From the NCBI GenBank assembly GCA_947652605.1, contig OX393579.1, forward strand, positions 41,174,970 to 41,238,969: a stretch of 64,000 nucleotides of DNA, written 5' to 3'. Each line of letters opens with the position of its first letter. Position 1 is the first letter of the stretch. This document shows positions 34,524 through 44,519 of this stretch, one piece after another. The notes below the pieces were generated by a model. It made no database searches and was not told where the DNA came from. It saw only the letters and a program-made list of their open reading frames with translations. The position numbers were made by a program, and so were the translations under genes. The DNA comes from Elmis aenea. Its lineage: Eukaryota > Arthropoda > Insecta > Coleoptera > Elmidae.

Positions 34524-35288
34524 TAGGCCTACCATATTTTCGAATAGTCAAACCGGGACACGAGAACGTTTTTTTTTTATTTATAAGAAATGGGCAAATA
34601 AGAGATGGGGGCAAAATGCGCCGTAGGAGATTTTTTTGAATTTTAAAAGTTCAAACGTGTTTTAATGCAAAGTTAGAGTACTTTACCATCATCCAAATTT
34701 GCAGATTTATGGTAAAATCTTTTCTGATTTATTTTTATCAGATTGCCGCCACCTTCTACAAAATTATTTGTAATAAAGGTAAAAACTTTCACTAATAATT
34801 GCTAATTAGGTAGGTACAGGAACTACAAACATAATATTAAGATGAATTTAAAAAAGCAACACTTTTCAGTCAGATATTTTAAAAACATGTAAAAACGTAC
34901 CTAAGCTTGTACTTTAAATTTATTTTATTGTTGCTTGTTCAAATAGCTCCAAAGTTTATAAACAAAAAGCGTATATTACTATGAATATTTTCAATGGCAT
35001 GCGTACAGCAGACACAATTATATTTACCCACGAAAACGCGTATGTCCGTCCCAAAAGCGTGCAATTTGCAACCCTACCCGCGCAAAAGACGTTTCACAAC
35101 AAAATGACTGAAATACGTTTTTCTAAGCTCCTCGCGCTTTTTGTTACCGGCGCGGAGAGATTTCACAAAAAAATCGAGGCGGTTTTTTTTTTTTTCAGAA
35201 ACCGGGACAAACGCGAAACCGACCGGGACACCGGGACAACCTCTAAACCGGGACTGTCCCGGCCAAACCGGGACGGATGGTACGCCTA
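34524..35288. mobile_element. hAT-type element rich in CCGGGACA
   Basis: The left end TAGGCCTACCATATTTTCG and the right end (complement of TAGGCGTACCATCCGTCCC) are flanked by GTTATAAC at 34,516-34,523 and 35,289-35,296, an 8-bp duplication that happens to be a palindrome. Both ends carry AAACCGGGACA motifs, most densely at 35,200-35,270. Open frames at 34,981-35,368 lie on these repeats and are not genes. Confidence 0.78.
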
Positions 35289-35439
35289 GTTATAACGACA
35301 GTATTATACCTGCGCGCAAGAGGGCTATAACTTCGCCAATTTTTGAAAAATTTTATTGCAATTTTTAGAGAATATAACTAAAAGGTTTACTAGCTCTGTT
35401 GGACATATTAAATCAATTTTATGAAAAAGGTCTTATAAA

Positions 35440-35760
35440 TATACTAGGCGATTTACCCGGCGTTGTACGGGTGCTTCAATTCTCTTTTATCAATCACAGA
35501 CTACTCGCGCTCCGCGCTCGCTCCCGGCGGACGTTCTCAGACGTTCAATTACAGACTACTCGCGCTCCGCGCTCGCACCCGGCGGACGTTTCCGGCCGTT
35601 CCCGGGCATTTCCGGCCGTTCTTTATACGACGTTTGATCCGTCAGGTCCTAAATAGTAACTGTGCAAAATTTGGTCCCGATCGGTCAACGGACCTAGGAT
35701 TCTATAGCGTACAAACAAACAAACAAACAAACAAACAAACAAGCTCTTTTATATATATAG
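35440..35760 (+). repeat. Retroposon-like repeat with ACAA tail
   Basis: Strikingly GC-rich for the window. A block of about 46 bp (CAGACTACTCGCGCTCCGCG ... CCGGCGGACGTT) occurs twice in tandem (about 35,502-35,540 and 35,552-35,592). The segment ends in eight or so ACAA units and then CTCTTTTATATATATAGATT. A simple-repeat run followed by TATATATAGAT is a common 3' end of arthropod LINE/SINE-type retroposons. I see no RNA polymerase III boxes or ORF, so the exact class is open. Confidence 0.5.
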
Positions 35761-36464
35761 ATTATGATACATCTTGCAATTCGTGTTTCTGTGTGAGGTT
35801 GGACAACTAAAAATGAAATGAAAAGGCGATTGCCTTTATATAATGTTCTATGCTATTGTGATTGATGTTAAAATAATATACATTTAACTTTTAATTTTTA
35901 TTAAAAGTTTTTAGGTAAAATTTTAGAAAAATGTATTATTATAATATTCATCCTTTAACTTTTTTTTTAAATTTAATTCTTTTACGCAAAAAATTAGACT
36001 TATATGTAACTACTCAGGTCTGTCTGTGTGCAAACTAGAAATAACTTTCGTAAAATCGTACTAACAGTTTGTAATAGTAGTAATATATTTAAGGAGTTTA
36101 TAGTCCCCACAGATCTATCTACTTAATTATTCAGGAGGCACTAGTTAGATTTAAAGTTCTCAGCCAAAATTAATATTCAGTTCGTAACTGCATGTTTATT
36201 AGTTTTTCAACAAAATTTGTATTCCAAATACATTCACTCATTGTTTTGTTGTTCCTATTATACCCGTTATAATTGTAACAAAAATTGTTGCAGAACATTC
36301 TAAAACAAAAGAGGCTATAAGTAATGAAAATATTACTTGTTTGGAATTTAATTGTGAAAATCTAAAAATACATAGCTTCAACATTTAACAAATTGATACG
36401 TCGATGTGCAATATTAAGAATTGTAAAACGTTACAGATAAAGCACATGCATTTTATTTAACATA
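35761..36464. other. AT-rich stretch, no gene seen
   Basis: Nothing recognisable. Confidence 0.4.
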
Positions 36465-36690
36465 TGGGTTAGGTGAAGGAAATTTTCTGAAAAAATATAA
36501 CTTGTGCAAGGCAAATAATCTATAACTTTTGACAAATCTTCACTCATGCAAGTTAATACAAAAAAAAAACACACGTGAACTTCGTGCACTCGTTTTTTTT
36601 AGCTCAACTTGCATTCGGGCATATCTACCAAAGATTATCGATAATTTTCGATGCACGTTATAGTACTACTGATAATTTTACATATTAATC
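36465..36690. repeat. Small palindromic MITE, copy with hairpin
   Basis: ATATAACTTGTGCAAGG on the left is mirrored by CGATGCACGTTATA on the right. The centre is a second inverted pair around ACGTGAACTTCGTGCACT. The family extends into both flanks (GGTTAGGTGAAGGAAATTTT on the left). A second, inverted copy without the central hairpin lies at 55,215-55,385. Confidence 0.55.
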
Positions 36691-38086
36691 ATGTTTAATG
36701 AAAGCAGCTGCCTGCGTAGATATATTTTTTATATTTCCAAAATTTTGCTTAAGTTTGTAATGATTTTAAAGTGCCATAAATTTGTTAAAATTAATCTTCT
36801 AGCTTAAGATTAAATTAGCATAATTGGATATGAGGAGAAGTCAAAAATTATGTAAAATACGTAATCAACTTTTAAATTTGTAAACTTTAAGATATGCCGA
36901 TGTTAAACACTCCTAGTTTTATCCTAAAGTTAAGTCTTTAAGTAAACGCCATTTTCCATAATACAATATAAAGTTGATGTTTTTGCAGAATTATTCCTTT
37001 TTAATATTTTAATATGAAACCACCTTTATACACTTTTTTAGCATAACTATATTTGATTTAAATCATAAAAGCGTGTTACTTCATGCAGCTCCTTTCCTTT
37101 AGGTAATCTTTACAAATTACAAAACATACTACTATTGATATGACCTGAATTTTGAATAAGCTTCATGCAAACTGAGTAAACACAAGGTCTACGAAATTTA
37201 TGCATGTTCCTGATAACCCTAATTAATCAGCATTGCAAAGGAGGCTTAAACCAGACAGTGCCTCTTCCCTCTCTCGATTATTTTTGGTAGATTTTGCATA
37301 TATTAGTCTATTACTTAGACATATTGCTTTCAAGCCGACGTGTCAAGGATTACTTGGATTACATACATAACCTCATCATTCCATATTTTACACGCATCGC
37401 TGAAATAATTAAATATACAGCATATAAAGACAGCAGTAATAATAAAGGACTAGATAACTGTTAATCCTATGCTATTAGCAGATTAGTGGGTTAGTAAACT
37501 TTGTCAGCATTATAAGGTGTTTACACTTGCGTTTTCAGAATTTACGACAGAATTACAACTTTCCTCCTTATACTTTGTAAAGAAATATCACAGATAAAGA
37601 ATATATGCTACAAAAATAGGTGGGTGATGTTTTTGTAACCAATATTTAATATTGATGTAAAAAGATATCAGAAAAACTTTTGCAAGGCGTAGGTGTCTTA
37701 TATAAGACTATTTTCGTATCACAGTAAAGTTTGTTGTCCAGAAATAAATCAAGAAGTGAAAATATACGTTTGCCCCTGTCAGAAGTATTTGTCAAAGGAA
37801 TCAATAATGCAATTATAGGAAACATGTTTTGAGCTATTTGCTACCAAGCTACAATGATTTATTAAGATGTCTACTTATTATTTACTCCAATTAACAAAAT
37901 GCGACTGTCACATACAAATAAATAATAAAAACTGTAGTGTTTAAATATTGTAACTTTAATTAAAGTAATAAACGTCACAAATAATATTTTGTAAAAAAAA
38001 AACACGCGATATAAGATTTTTATACAGTGGGTGGCAAAATTATGGAACAAATTCATTGAAATCGAAGCATTATGTTTTTGGAAATA
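36691..38086. other. AT-rich stretch, no gene seen
   Basis: Near 38,025 the sequence CAGTGGGTGGCAAAATTATG resembles a Tc1-type terminus, just outside the element starting at 38,087; no partner end found. Confidence 0.35.
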
Positions 38087-39989
38087 CAGTGAGCTCGCGT
38101 TATAAGCAACCCACGATATAAGCAACTCGCGTTATAAGCAACCCACGATATAAGCAACTATCGTATCAAAGTACACGATATAAGCAACTGTCAGTGTGAC
38201 AGTTAAAAATACAAATATCTTAAATACTATTGCAGATATAACAATGAAATTTTGTATCTGAGCGTTATAGTATTTTTCGGATTCGATGGAAATATTAAGG
38301 TTGCAATGCGACTTCCGGTTCAACCGGAAACGGACTCAAACTTTGAAATTTTGAATAGAACATCTGTATATTTTTACATTTTTGAATTTGTCTTAAAATT
38401 TACTTTAATAAATGTAAAAGGTTATATGGGTCTAAAGTCAACAGTTTTCAAAATATTTACATTTTTACGAAAATTTTGAGTGATTTAGCACTTTCAGGCA
38501 ACATTCAGGTTATTTAAAAGGGCAGTAAAATATCGTGTGAAATCTAGATTAACAATAGATTTTTTAACAATCATTTTATTTTTAGGAGATTATTAATATA
38601 CAGCGTCATTCAAAAAGTCTGCAACGAATGGAAAAGTTTTTTATTATTTTTTTCTCAGAAAATTGTATTCTTGATAAAAGTTGGTGCATGGTCTAAAACT
38701 AATTTTAAGATGAAAAAAGTTCAATAAAAAATCATATGACACTAGATATTAATGATTTTTGAAATATTTTAAGAAATACAAAAAAAATTATGGACAGAGT
38801 TCTTAAAAATTTCAAAATAAGGCTAGATTTAAATTTTGACGGTCAAATTTCAATTTTTATTTTTTAAGAAATGTTAACATTCAAAAAGTCTGCAAGAAAT
38901 GGAAAATTCTATTTTTATCGAAAAAAGTTATTAAGAATCTAAAAACCGAACTAGGTTTAAATTCTGAGGGTTAAATTCTAATTTTTATTTTTTAAGAAGT
39001 TTCAGCATTTAAAGTCTGCAACAAATGGAAAATATCCTGACTTTTTATTCAACTTTTTTTCATCTTAAAATTAGTTGTAGACCATGTATGTACCAACTTT
39101 AACAAAAATAAAATTTTCTGACAAATTGATAAAAAATGGTTCTATTTGTTGCACTTTTTTAATGTTTAAGTTTCTTAAAAAATAAAAATTAGAATGTGAC
39201 GATCTAAATTTAAATTTAGGCTTATTTTTAGATTCTAAATAGTTTTTTTGTTTCTCTTAAAATAAGAGCACTTTATTCTTGCGAATATTTCAAAAAGTCG
39301 CTAAAATCTAGCGTTCTATGATTTTTTATTGAACTTTTTTTATCTTAAAATTAGTTTGACTATGCACCAACTTTTATCAAAAATAAAATTTTCTGAGAAA
39401 TCAATAATAAAAAATTTTTCAATTTGTTGCAGACTTTTTGAATGACGCTGTATAATAATATAATAAACTCGTAGGTTAAATTACTAAAATTTTTTGGCTT
39501 TATATAATTTACCAAAGACCATAGGTTCAATTTATGATTGTCGGTGGAATTAGCACACGGTATAATAGTTACCTAACTCGTTGCTTAGATATTTTTCTCC
39601 CGGGAATATTTTTTTTACGTGTATTAACAAGAGTTTTGTCCGGTAAACACTTGTAAAATAAGGCCGTTTCATCCGCTCTGTATACTTGCCATGAAATCAC
39701 ATCATATTTTTTTATTTGAGAGATGTATAAGTACATAGATCACGACTAAAGGTACGTGGCACGCGCGTATTTCGTTTGACATAGGTACGTACAGATCACC
39801 ATAGCAACGCGACAACGATCGCTTTGTTATGGTGTAAACTTTAATTTTTAGTTTTACTACTAAAAACAAGATTTATTTATGTTAAAAATCGAATCGTTTC
39901 TATTTCTATCATATAAGCAACTTTCACGTTATAAGCAACTTTTAGATCGGAATTGGCCGCCGTTAGTTGCTTATAACGCGAGCTCACTG
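38087..39989. mobile_element. Tigger/pogo-like MITE with GTTATAAGCAAC arrays
   Basis: Left end CAGTGAGCTCGCGTTATAAG and right end, its complement (CGCGAGCTCACTG), are flanked by TA. The left end carries five CGNTATAAGCAAC units in tandem; the right end carries three. TA target and CAG termini fit the pogo/Tigger branch of Tc1/mariner. The interior has no transposase. It contains a complete fold-back element at 38,601-39,450, so about 1.05 kb is its own sequence. Confidence 0.75.
38601..39450. mobile_element. Fold-back element, CAGCGTCATTCAAAAAG type
   Basis: The ends are CAGCGTCATTCAAAAAGTCT and its complement, with TA on each side. The arms contain AGTCTGCAACRAATGGAAAA several times and TAAAATTAGTTKTAGACCAT in both orientations. 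The motif is repeated inside the arms (for example near 38,880, 39,010 and 39,130), so the element is a series of nested inverted repeats. A relative split by another repeat lies at 58,452-59,071. No coding capacity. Confidence 0.75.
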
Positions 39990-39991
39990 TA

Positions 39992-41009
39992 ATTCTCGGA
40001 CACGCCGATTTAATTTCTTAATCTTCATTTATTTTCGAGTAATGAAGTCTTCAACTTTTTTTTAATTGACAATCTATGTACATACATCATTAACAGAAAT
40101 TTTAATTACAAAAATATATGTTAGTTTTCAGAAAGTATTTGGTACCTTTAATAATTTTCAGCTAATTTCAATAAAAATTAAGAATAGAATATTTTAAAAT
40201 TAATAATTTGTGTTTATTATAGTTTATATTTTGTCATCCCAGCTGGTAATTTTCCGTTATTCATTTGTAAATTGAACAGTTATTATTGAAAGCAAAACCA
40301 AATAGATACTACAACTAGAAAGCGCTTCGAGGAATCAAAAGTCAATTATACAACGATTATTAAAGCTAAATATTAAAAGTGTTTGATTTTCGAACTTTTA
40401 AACCTTGGTTCGTGACAGTCAATACGACTGTTTGTTCACTTTGAAGTTATTTTCTGGAAAGCAACATAGCAACTAAAACAAATTTGCACATTTAGAAAGA
40501 GACCGGAATAAAAAATTTAATTATTTTTATTTCATTGTCATTTATAGCACTTCTTAAATTTAAAAAAATTGTGTTCAAGCAATTTCATTATTAAAGAGTT
40601 TCATCAAATAAGAGTCTAAAAGCGAAATTATTTTAAACACTGCAAAAATCATTTCTTATAATGCAAGGACTAATTTGAAAATATAAATCAAACTTATGCC
40701 TTTTATCGATAGTGTAATGAAAAACTTTTACAAAAAAGAGCTTAATTAAAACTATGTATTTATATTTTTTACATTTGCGGAATGAGGTAAAGGATAAAAA
40801 GCGGTTAGTAACAGACTAACAGATAACAGATTTTTAGACACAAAACTAAATTTCGTTAGATTGTGTAATTAGTCCATTTGCAATAGTTAAAAGAATGAGT
40901 TAATGTGCGCAATATTTCTAAAAATGTCAAATACTGAGTTTTGTGTAGTAATTAAATTCCTCATAAAACTAGAAAAAAGTGTGGAAAATATCTTGAATGA
41001 TTTACGATG
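39992..41009. other. AT-rich stretch, no gene seen
   Basis: Nothing recognisable. Confidence 0.4.
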
Positions 41010-41110
41010 GTCTTCTTCTTCTTAACGTGCTTATCTCTTACCGCAGCGATCCTTAACCGGAAGGCCGCAGCCCCCTGGGGGGCCGTGAAAGATTTTAAGA
41101 GGAGCCGGGA
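41010..41110 (-). repeat. Probable LINE 3' tail with GAA repeats
   Basis: On the minus strand the stretch reads GGCCCCCCAGGGGGCTGCGG, TTCCGGTTAAGGATCGCTGC and then GTTAAGAAGAAGAAGA. A GC-rich 3' end finishing in GAA units resembles the tail of the LINE at 20.4 kb. No coding part is attached. Confidence 0.45.
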
Positions 41111-41503
41111 AAAATTTATAAAACGTTTTTACTTTCTAAAATATAAATCTTTAAAAAAATATTTTTTGCTCCTTATTTTACTCGAACCATCGGAGAGATA
41201 TATTCTTAAATAAATCATGAATTTAAATTAATTTTAATCTTAGTTGTCTGGGAGATAAAAAAATGTGTTGGTGTTTTTTGTATATGTGAGTTTCTGACTA
41301 GTTTTTTTATTTACGTCCATGAATTTTATTGTTAATCAAAATGTTTAAGATAAGCGTGGAAATGAGCACCCTTTTTTAAAATTATTATTACTTAAGAGAC
41401 TATCAACTCACAAAAATGCAGGCCTTTGACCAGTCTCTCACGATAAAGATGCCAAACCAACAGACTAATTCAGTGTTCTTATCAGATAAGAGATTCTGTA
41501 ATA
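41111..41503. other. AT-rich stretch, no gene seen
   Basis: Nothing recognisable between the LINE tail and the pogo-like element. Confidence 0.4.
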
Positions 41504-42034
41504 GGGTAAAACCCCAAAACGTTGGCACTTCACCAATGATTGGCACTTCCTTTATATTTTCCTCTATATATAAAAAAGTAAGTTAATTCAGCTGTTAGGA
41601 ATATTTTTTATGAAATCTGACAACATCGAAGTGCATCCTCGAACCATTACGCATGCCGTTGTTTCAAAGATGGCTGAATTATGCGGTTAAATGTGTGACG
41701 TCTTCTTCATAAAAGTAAGTTTTTATCAATTTTCATAGTAGTAGGCTATAAAAACAAGTTGGGTTACTGGCTAGTTTTGTAGTAGTATTATTTGCAAGTT
41801 TTTAGTAATAGTATTTTATGATTTTCTGTTGATAATTCTTGTAGAAAACATAAGATTGGTTAACTTTTTAATAAAAAAACAGCGGTGCCAACATTTGGTA
41901 TAGCAATATAGGCTCCCGCTAAATATTGGCACCCGGTGCCAACATTTGGGTAAGATAATTTTTGAATTTCGCCAAACATTGGCACATCTATCAAAGTTAG
42001 GAATAGGCTCCAGGGTGATGTGTTTTTTTTCCAA

Positions 42035-42436
42035 ATGCCCAAGATTAAGAAAGATAAAAAATATGTAAAGAAATATTCTGAACAGATTCTTCAAAGTGCT
42101 CTGAATGAAGTCAAGTCTGGCATACCTAAGAAAACAGTTTCAAAAAAATACGGAATACCAAGGTCAACTCTCCAGTTTAGGTTGGGGCCAAAGTTCACAA
42201 AACCCGAATTCGGAAGGCATACTTATCTCACGAAAGAAGAGAAAAATACACTTGTTGAGTATATCCTGGAAAGTCATGAGAAAGGCTTTCCACGAAGAAA
42301 AATCGACATTCAGTGTTCAGTCAAGGCTTTCTTAGATGCAAACCAAAGGCCAAACCCATTTAACAACAACATACTAGGAAATCATTGGTATAACATAACT
42401 AAAAACGGATATAGCAGAATATCTCTTGCACCCTAA
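42035..42436 (+). pseudogene. Pogo-like transposase, N-terminal DNA-binding part
   Basis: Starting at the ATG at 42,035, the frame encodes MPKIKKDKKYVKKYSEQIL, then VSKKYGIPRSTLQFRLG (psq-type helix-turn-helix, residues about 15-55), LTKEEKNTLVEYILESHEKG and ANQRPNPFNNNILGNHW (the second, CENP-B-type HTH half, residues about 75-125). This is the normal N-terminal layout of pogo/Tigger-like transposases with a GRP-like linker. After GYSRIS it runs into a stop because the catalytic domain has been deleted and the next coding part is in a different frame. The upstream non-ATG extension is unlikely to be used. Confidence 0.85.
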
Positions 42437-42751
42437 AACACCCGAAAGAAAAGGAACATACCAGTCTAGAAGATCTTCTTATGTCGTCACCTCTAAACAG
42501 TATAAAAAAGAAATGGAAGTAAAAGAAAAGGCCAAAGAAAAAAGAAAAGAAGAGAACAGACAAAAGAAATTGATCAAAGAAGACGCTAAGAAAAACATAA
42601 TTTCAGCGAAAAAAAAACTCAACTACAACGAAGAAAAACTCAACTCTATACATGAAAAACCAGAAGAACAGAAACACTTTTGCAGATAAAAATGTTAAAA
42701 TTGGAACTGATGCTAAAGAGAGTCCTGAAAGTCAATCTCTGAAGATTGCAC
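42426..42751 (+). pseudogene. Pogo-like transposase, C-terminal charged segment
   Basis: The frame opens directly at the deletion junction with HPKTPERKGTYQSRRSSYVV, a region that follows the DDE domain in pogo-like proteins, then a long Lys/Glu-rich helix (KEMEVKEKAKEKRKEENRQK). It stops at 42,689. One frame over, coding continues KNVKIGTDAKESPESQ up to the TTAA of the inserted MITE. So at least one frameshift separates it from the PHD-like end. Confidence 0.75.
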
Positions 42752-42755
42752 TTAA

Positions 42756-43149
42756 CCCTTTCAATACGGTATTTGAAGAATAAGGTTTTCAAATATTTTC
42801 GGTAATATTTTGGCTTAATAAAGTATAAAAAAAAGCTTTATTGGAAAAACATTTTTTTTTCAAACAGATTCTCTTGGAGAAGGTGGTACATATATGTACC
42901 ACTAGGGTTATATGTGGTTATAGTGTGGTATATATAAGTACCACCAGTGTCTAACAAAACCAAATTCTCTTGTTGTGTTGTGTAAAATACTTCAGTGGGC
43001 GCACTTGCAGCGTAAACTGTACAATTTGACACTAGGTAGACCTATAAAACTGACTGGTACATATCAGAACCATTCACAATGATAAATTACAGTTCTAGTA
43101 TTTTACAAACTTTCGGTGGTACATATATATACCAGCAGTATGGAAAGGG
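42756..43149. mobile_element. piggyBac-type MITE with GGTACATATATGTACC palindromes
   Basis: Termini CCCTTTCAATACGG and (complement) CCCTTTCCATACTG are flanked by TTAA on both sides (42,752-42,755 and 43,150-43,153), the exact hallmark of piggyBac. Near the ends are palindromes GGTGGTACATATATGTACCA, GGTATATATAAGTACCACC and GGTGGTACATATATATACC. The 394-bp element has no transposase. It interrupts the pogo-like gene; joining the flanks at one TTAA would leave the surrounding frame (…IAL|KSSN…) open. Confidence 0.88.
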
Positions 43150-43153
43150 TTAA

Positions 43154-43524
43154 AAGTTCTAATAAAATTTTCAACAAGATAAATCGCGAAGTAAATCCAG
43201 GAGATTCATGTAGACGCGAATCTGAATCTGAGAAGAAAGAAAAAGAGCGTCACATAAGAAATCTATTTGAGGATAGTGATTCAGATGAGGACTCAGATAT
43301 TCCCTTGACAAGTAGCGTGCATTATTCACCACCAAAAAACAATATTGTCATACGTAGACGCCTTTGTTTCATTTGTACCCAGAATATCTACCTGACAAAT
43401 GTGGGGATCGGATGTCAAAAATGTCGTAGAACCTATCATGTTCAATGCCTAAAGTAACGCCAAAACTTCAAGGAAAACTTTATATGTCAAACATGCGCAT
43501 CACGTGGCTCATTATTGGGCCTTT
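43154..43524 (+). pseudogene. Pogo-like transposase, C-terminal PHD-like zinc finger
   Basis: The frame after the MITE encodes an acidic/serine stretch (LFEDSDSDEDSDIPL) and then RLCFICTQN, GIGCQKCRRTYHVQCLK, with a stop at 43,455. In the same frame beyond the stop come NFKENFICQTCASRG. Together C-x2-C, C-x2-C, H-x2-C and C-x2-C have the spacing of a PHD finger. PHD-like ends on transposases are known from some DNA transposons. A TAA codon in the finger makes it nonfunctional. Confidence 0.75.
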
Positions 43525-43773
43525 AACACTGCAGTATTATATATTTTTGTTCCTCGGTTAATAAGTAGTATTTTATGAAGAATTTTTTTAATTTTTAAAT
43601 ATTTTTATAATCTAGATTTTTCAACAATAAACATTATTTTGAAAGTTATATTTTATTCTATTATACTATGTATCTAAGGTAACCATAAAAACTTTTACAT
43701 GATAAATTGTTAAATAAACGGTTTTATTTGTCTCTATAGCCTTAAAGTGCCAATGGTTGGAGGTTTTACCCTA

Positions 43774-44519
43774 CGTGTTTTTATTTTACAAAAATATTTA
43801 AACGTTTTTAAACATTGCCGCACAATTTTGAAATCTATCCTTTATTTTTAGTAAATCATTTTAATTTTTATAGTATAATTAAATTTAAAATTTGTTATTG
43901 GTACGTCAATAAAAGCTAACAAAAAGTGAATATTTTGGTTTACATGATTATGCACTTCATTAAAATAAATAGATGAGAATTATGTAGATCAGTAAAAGTT
44001 GAGGCTTTAATACAATTATCCAATTACAGCGACAAACGCCGACACAATGTGTATGATAACTCCCCTCTCCCCTGTCACTACTTTAAATTAACATTCCCGA
44101 ATTACCACCATGTGCTCACGGTAGCTGATGCAATTTAATGCTTGGTGGTTTGCATATTTATTACGGAGGACACGGTGAAGATTGGATTTCAAAGCAATGT
44201 CGTAACCTAATTTTCAGCCGAAAAAACTTACACTTTTTGTAGAAGTCTATTGAAACCTTGCAATTTAAGAAGTACTCTCGGATAACTAAGCAAAGCCGGG
44301 TAATTCGTCAAAGAATATCGGATTAACATGCTCCAACAGTTATAGAAAATTAGGAAGCGAATTTGTGGATGCTCTTCATCCTATTTGCGATTGTTCTATT
44401 TGAACTGGATGTTTTCACGCGCAATTTAATTGAATTGTGATTTTTACTGTTCGTTTTTCCTCTTCATGTACAATCCAATTTTTTTGTTGAATTACGTGGG
44501 TGTTATTTCAGCAATCCAG
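43774..44519. other. Unassigned stretch, no gene seen
   Basis: AT-rich to 44,000, then somewhat more mixed sequence (for example GACAAACGCCGACACAATGTG) without a recognisable frame. Confidence 0.4.

Larger units (their letters stand above)
41504..43771 (+). mobile_element. Pogo-like transposon, catalytic core deleted
   Basis: The termini GGGTAAAACC and GGTTTTACCC are flanked by TA (41,502-41,503 and 43,772-43,773). Subterminal TTGGCAC motifs occur many times: near 41,525, 41,540, 41,883, 41,925, 41,938, 41,978 and, at the right end, 43,748. Inside, in order on the plus strand, are a psq/CENP-B-type DNA-binding domain, a lysine-rich C-terminal segment and a PHD-like zinc finger. The DDE domain between the first two is missing. 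A piggyBac MITE (42,756-43,149) sits between the second and third. Confidence 0.82.

Noticed and set aside
34981..35368. Two overlapping plus frames (102 and 75 codons), Arg/Thr/Pro-rich
   Set aside because: They are read through CCGGGACA repeats of a hAT-type element and its flank, without any domain.
35399..35810. Frames of 85 and 115 codons with ALRARSRR-type residues
   Set aside because: They follow the GC-rich tandem block and the ACAA run of a retroposon-like repeat.
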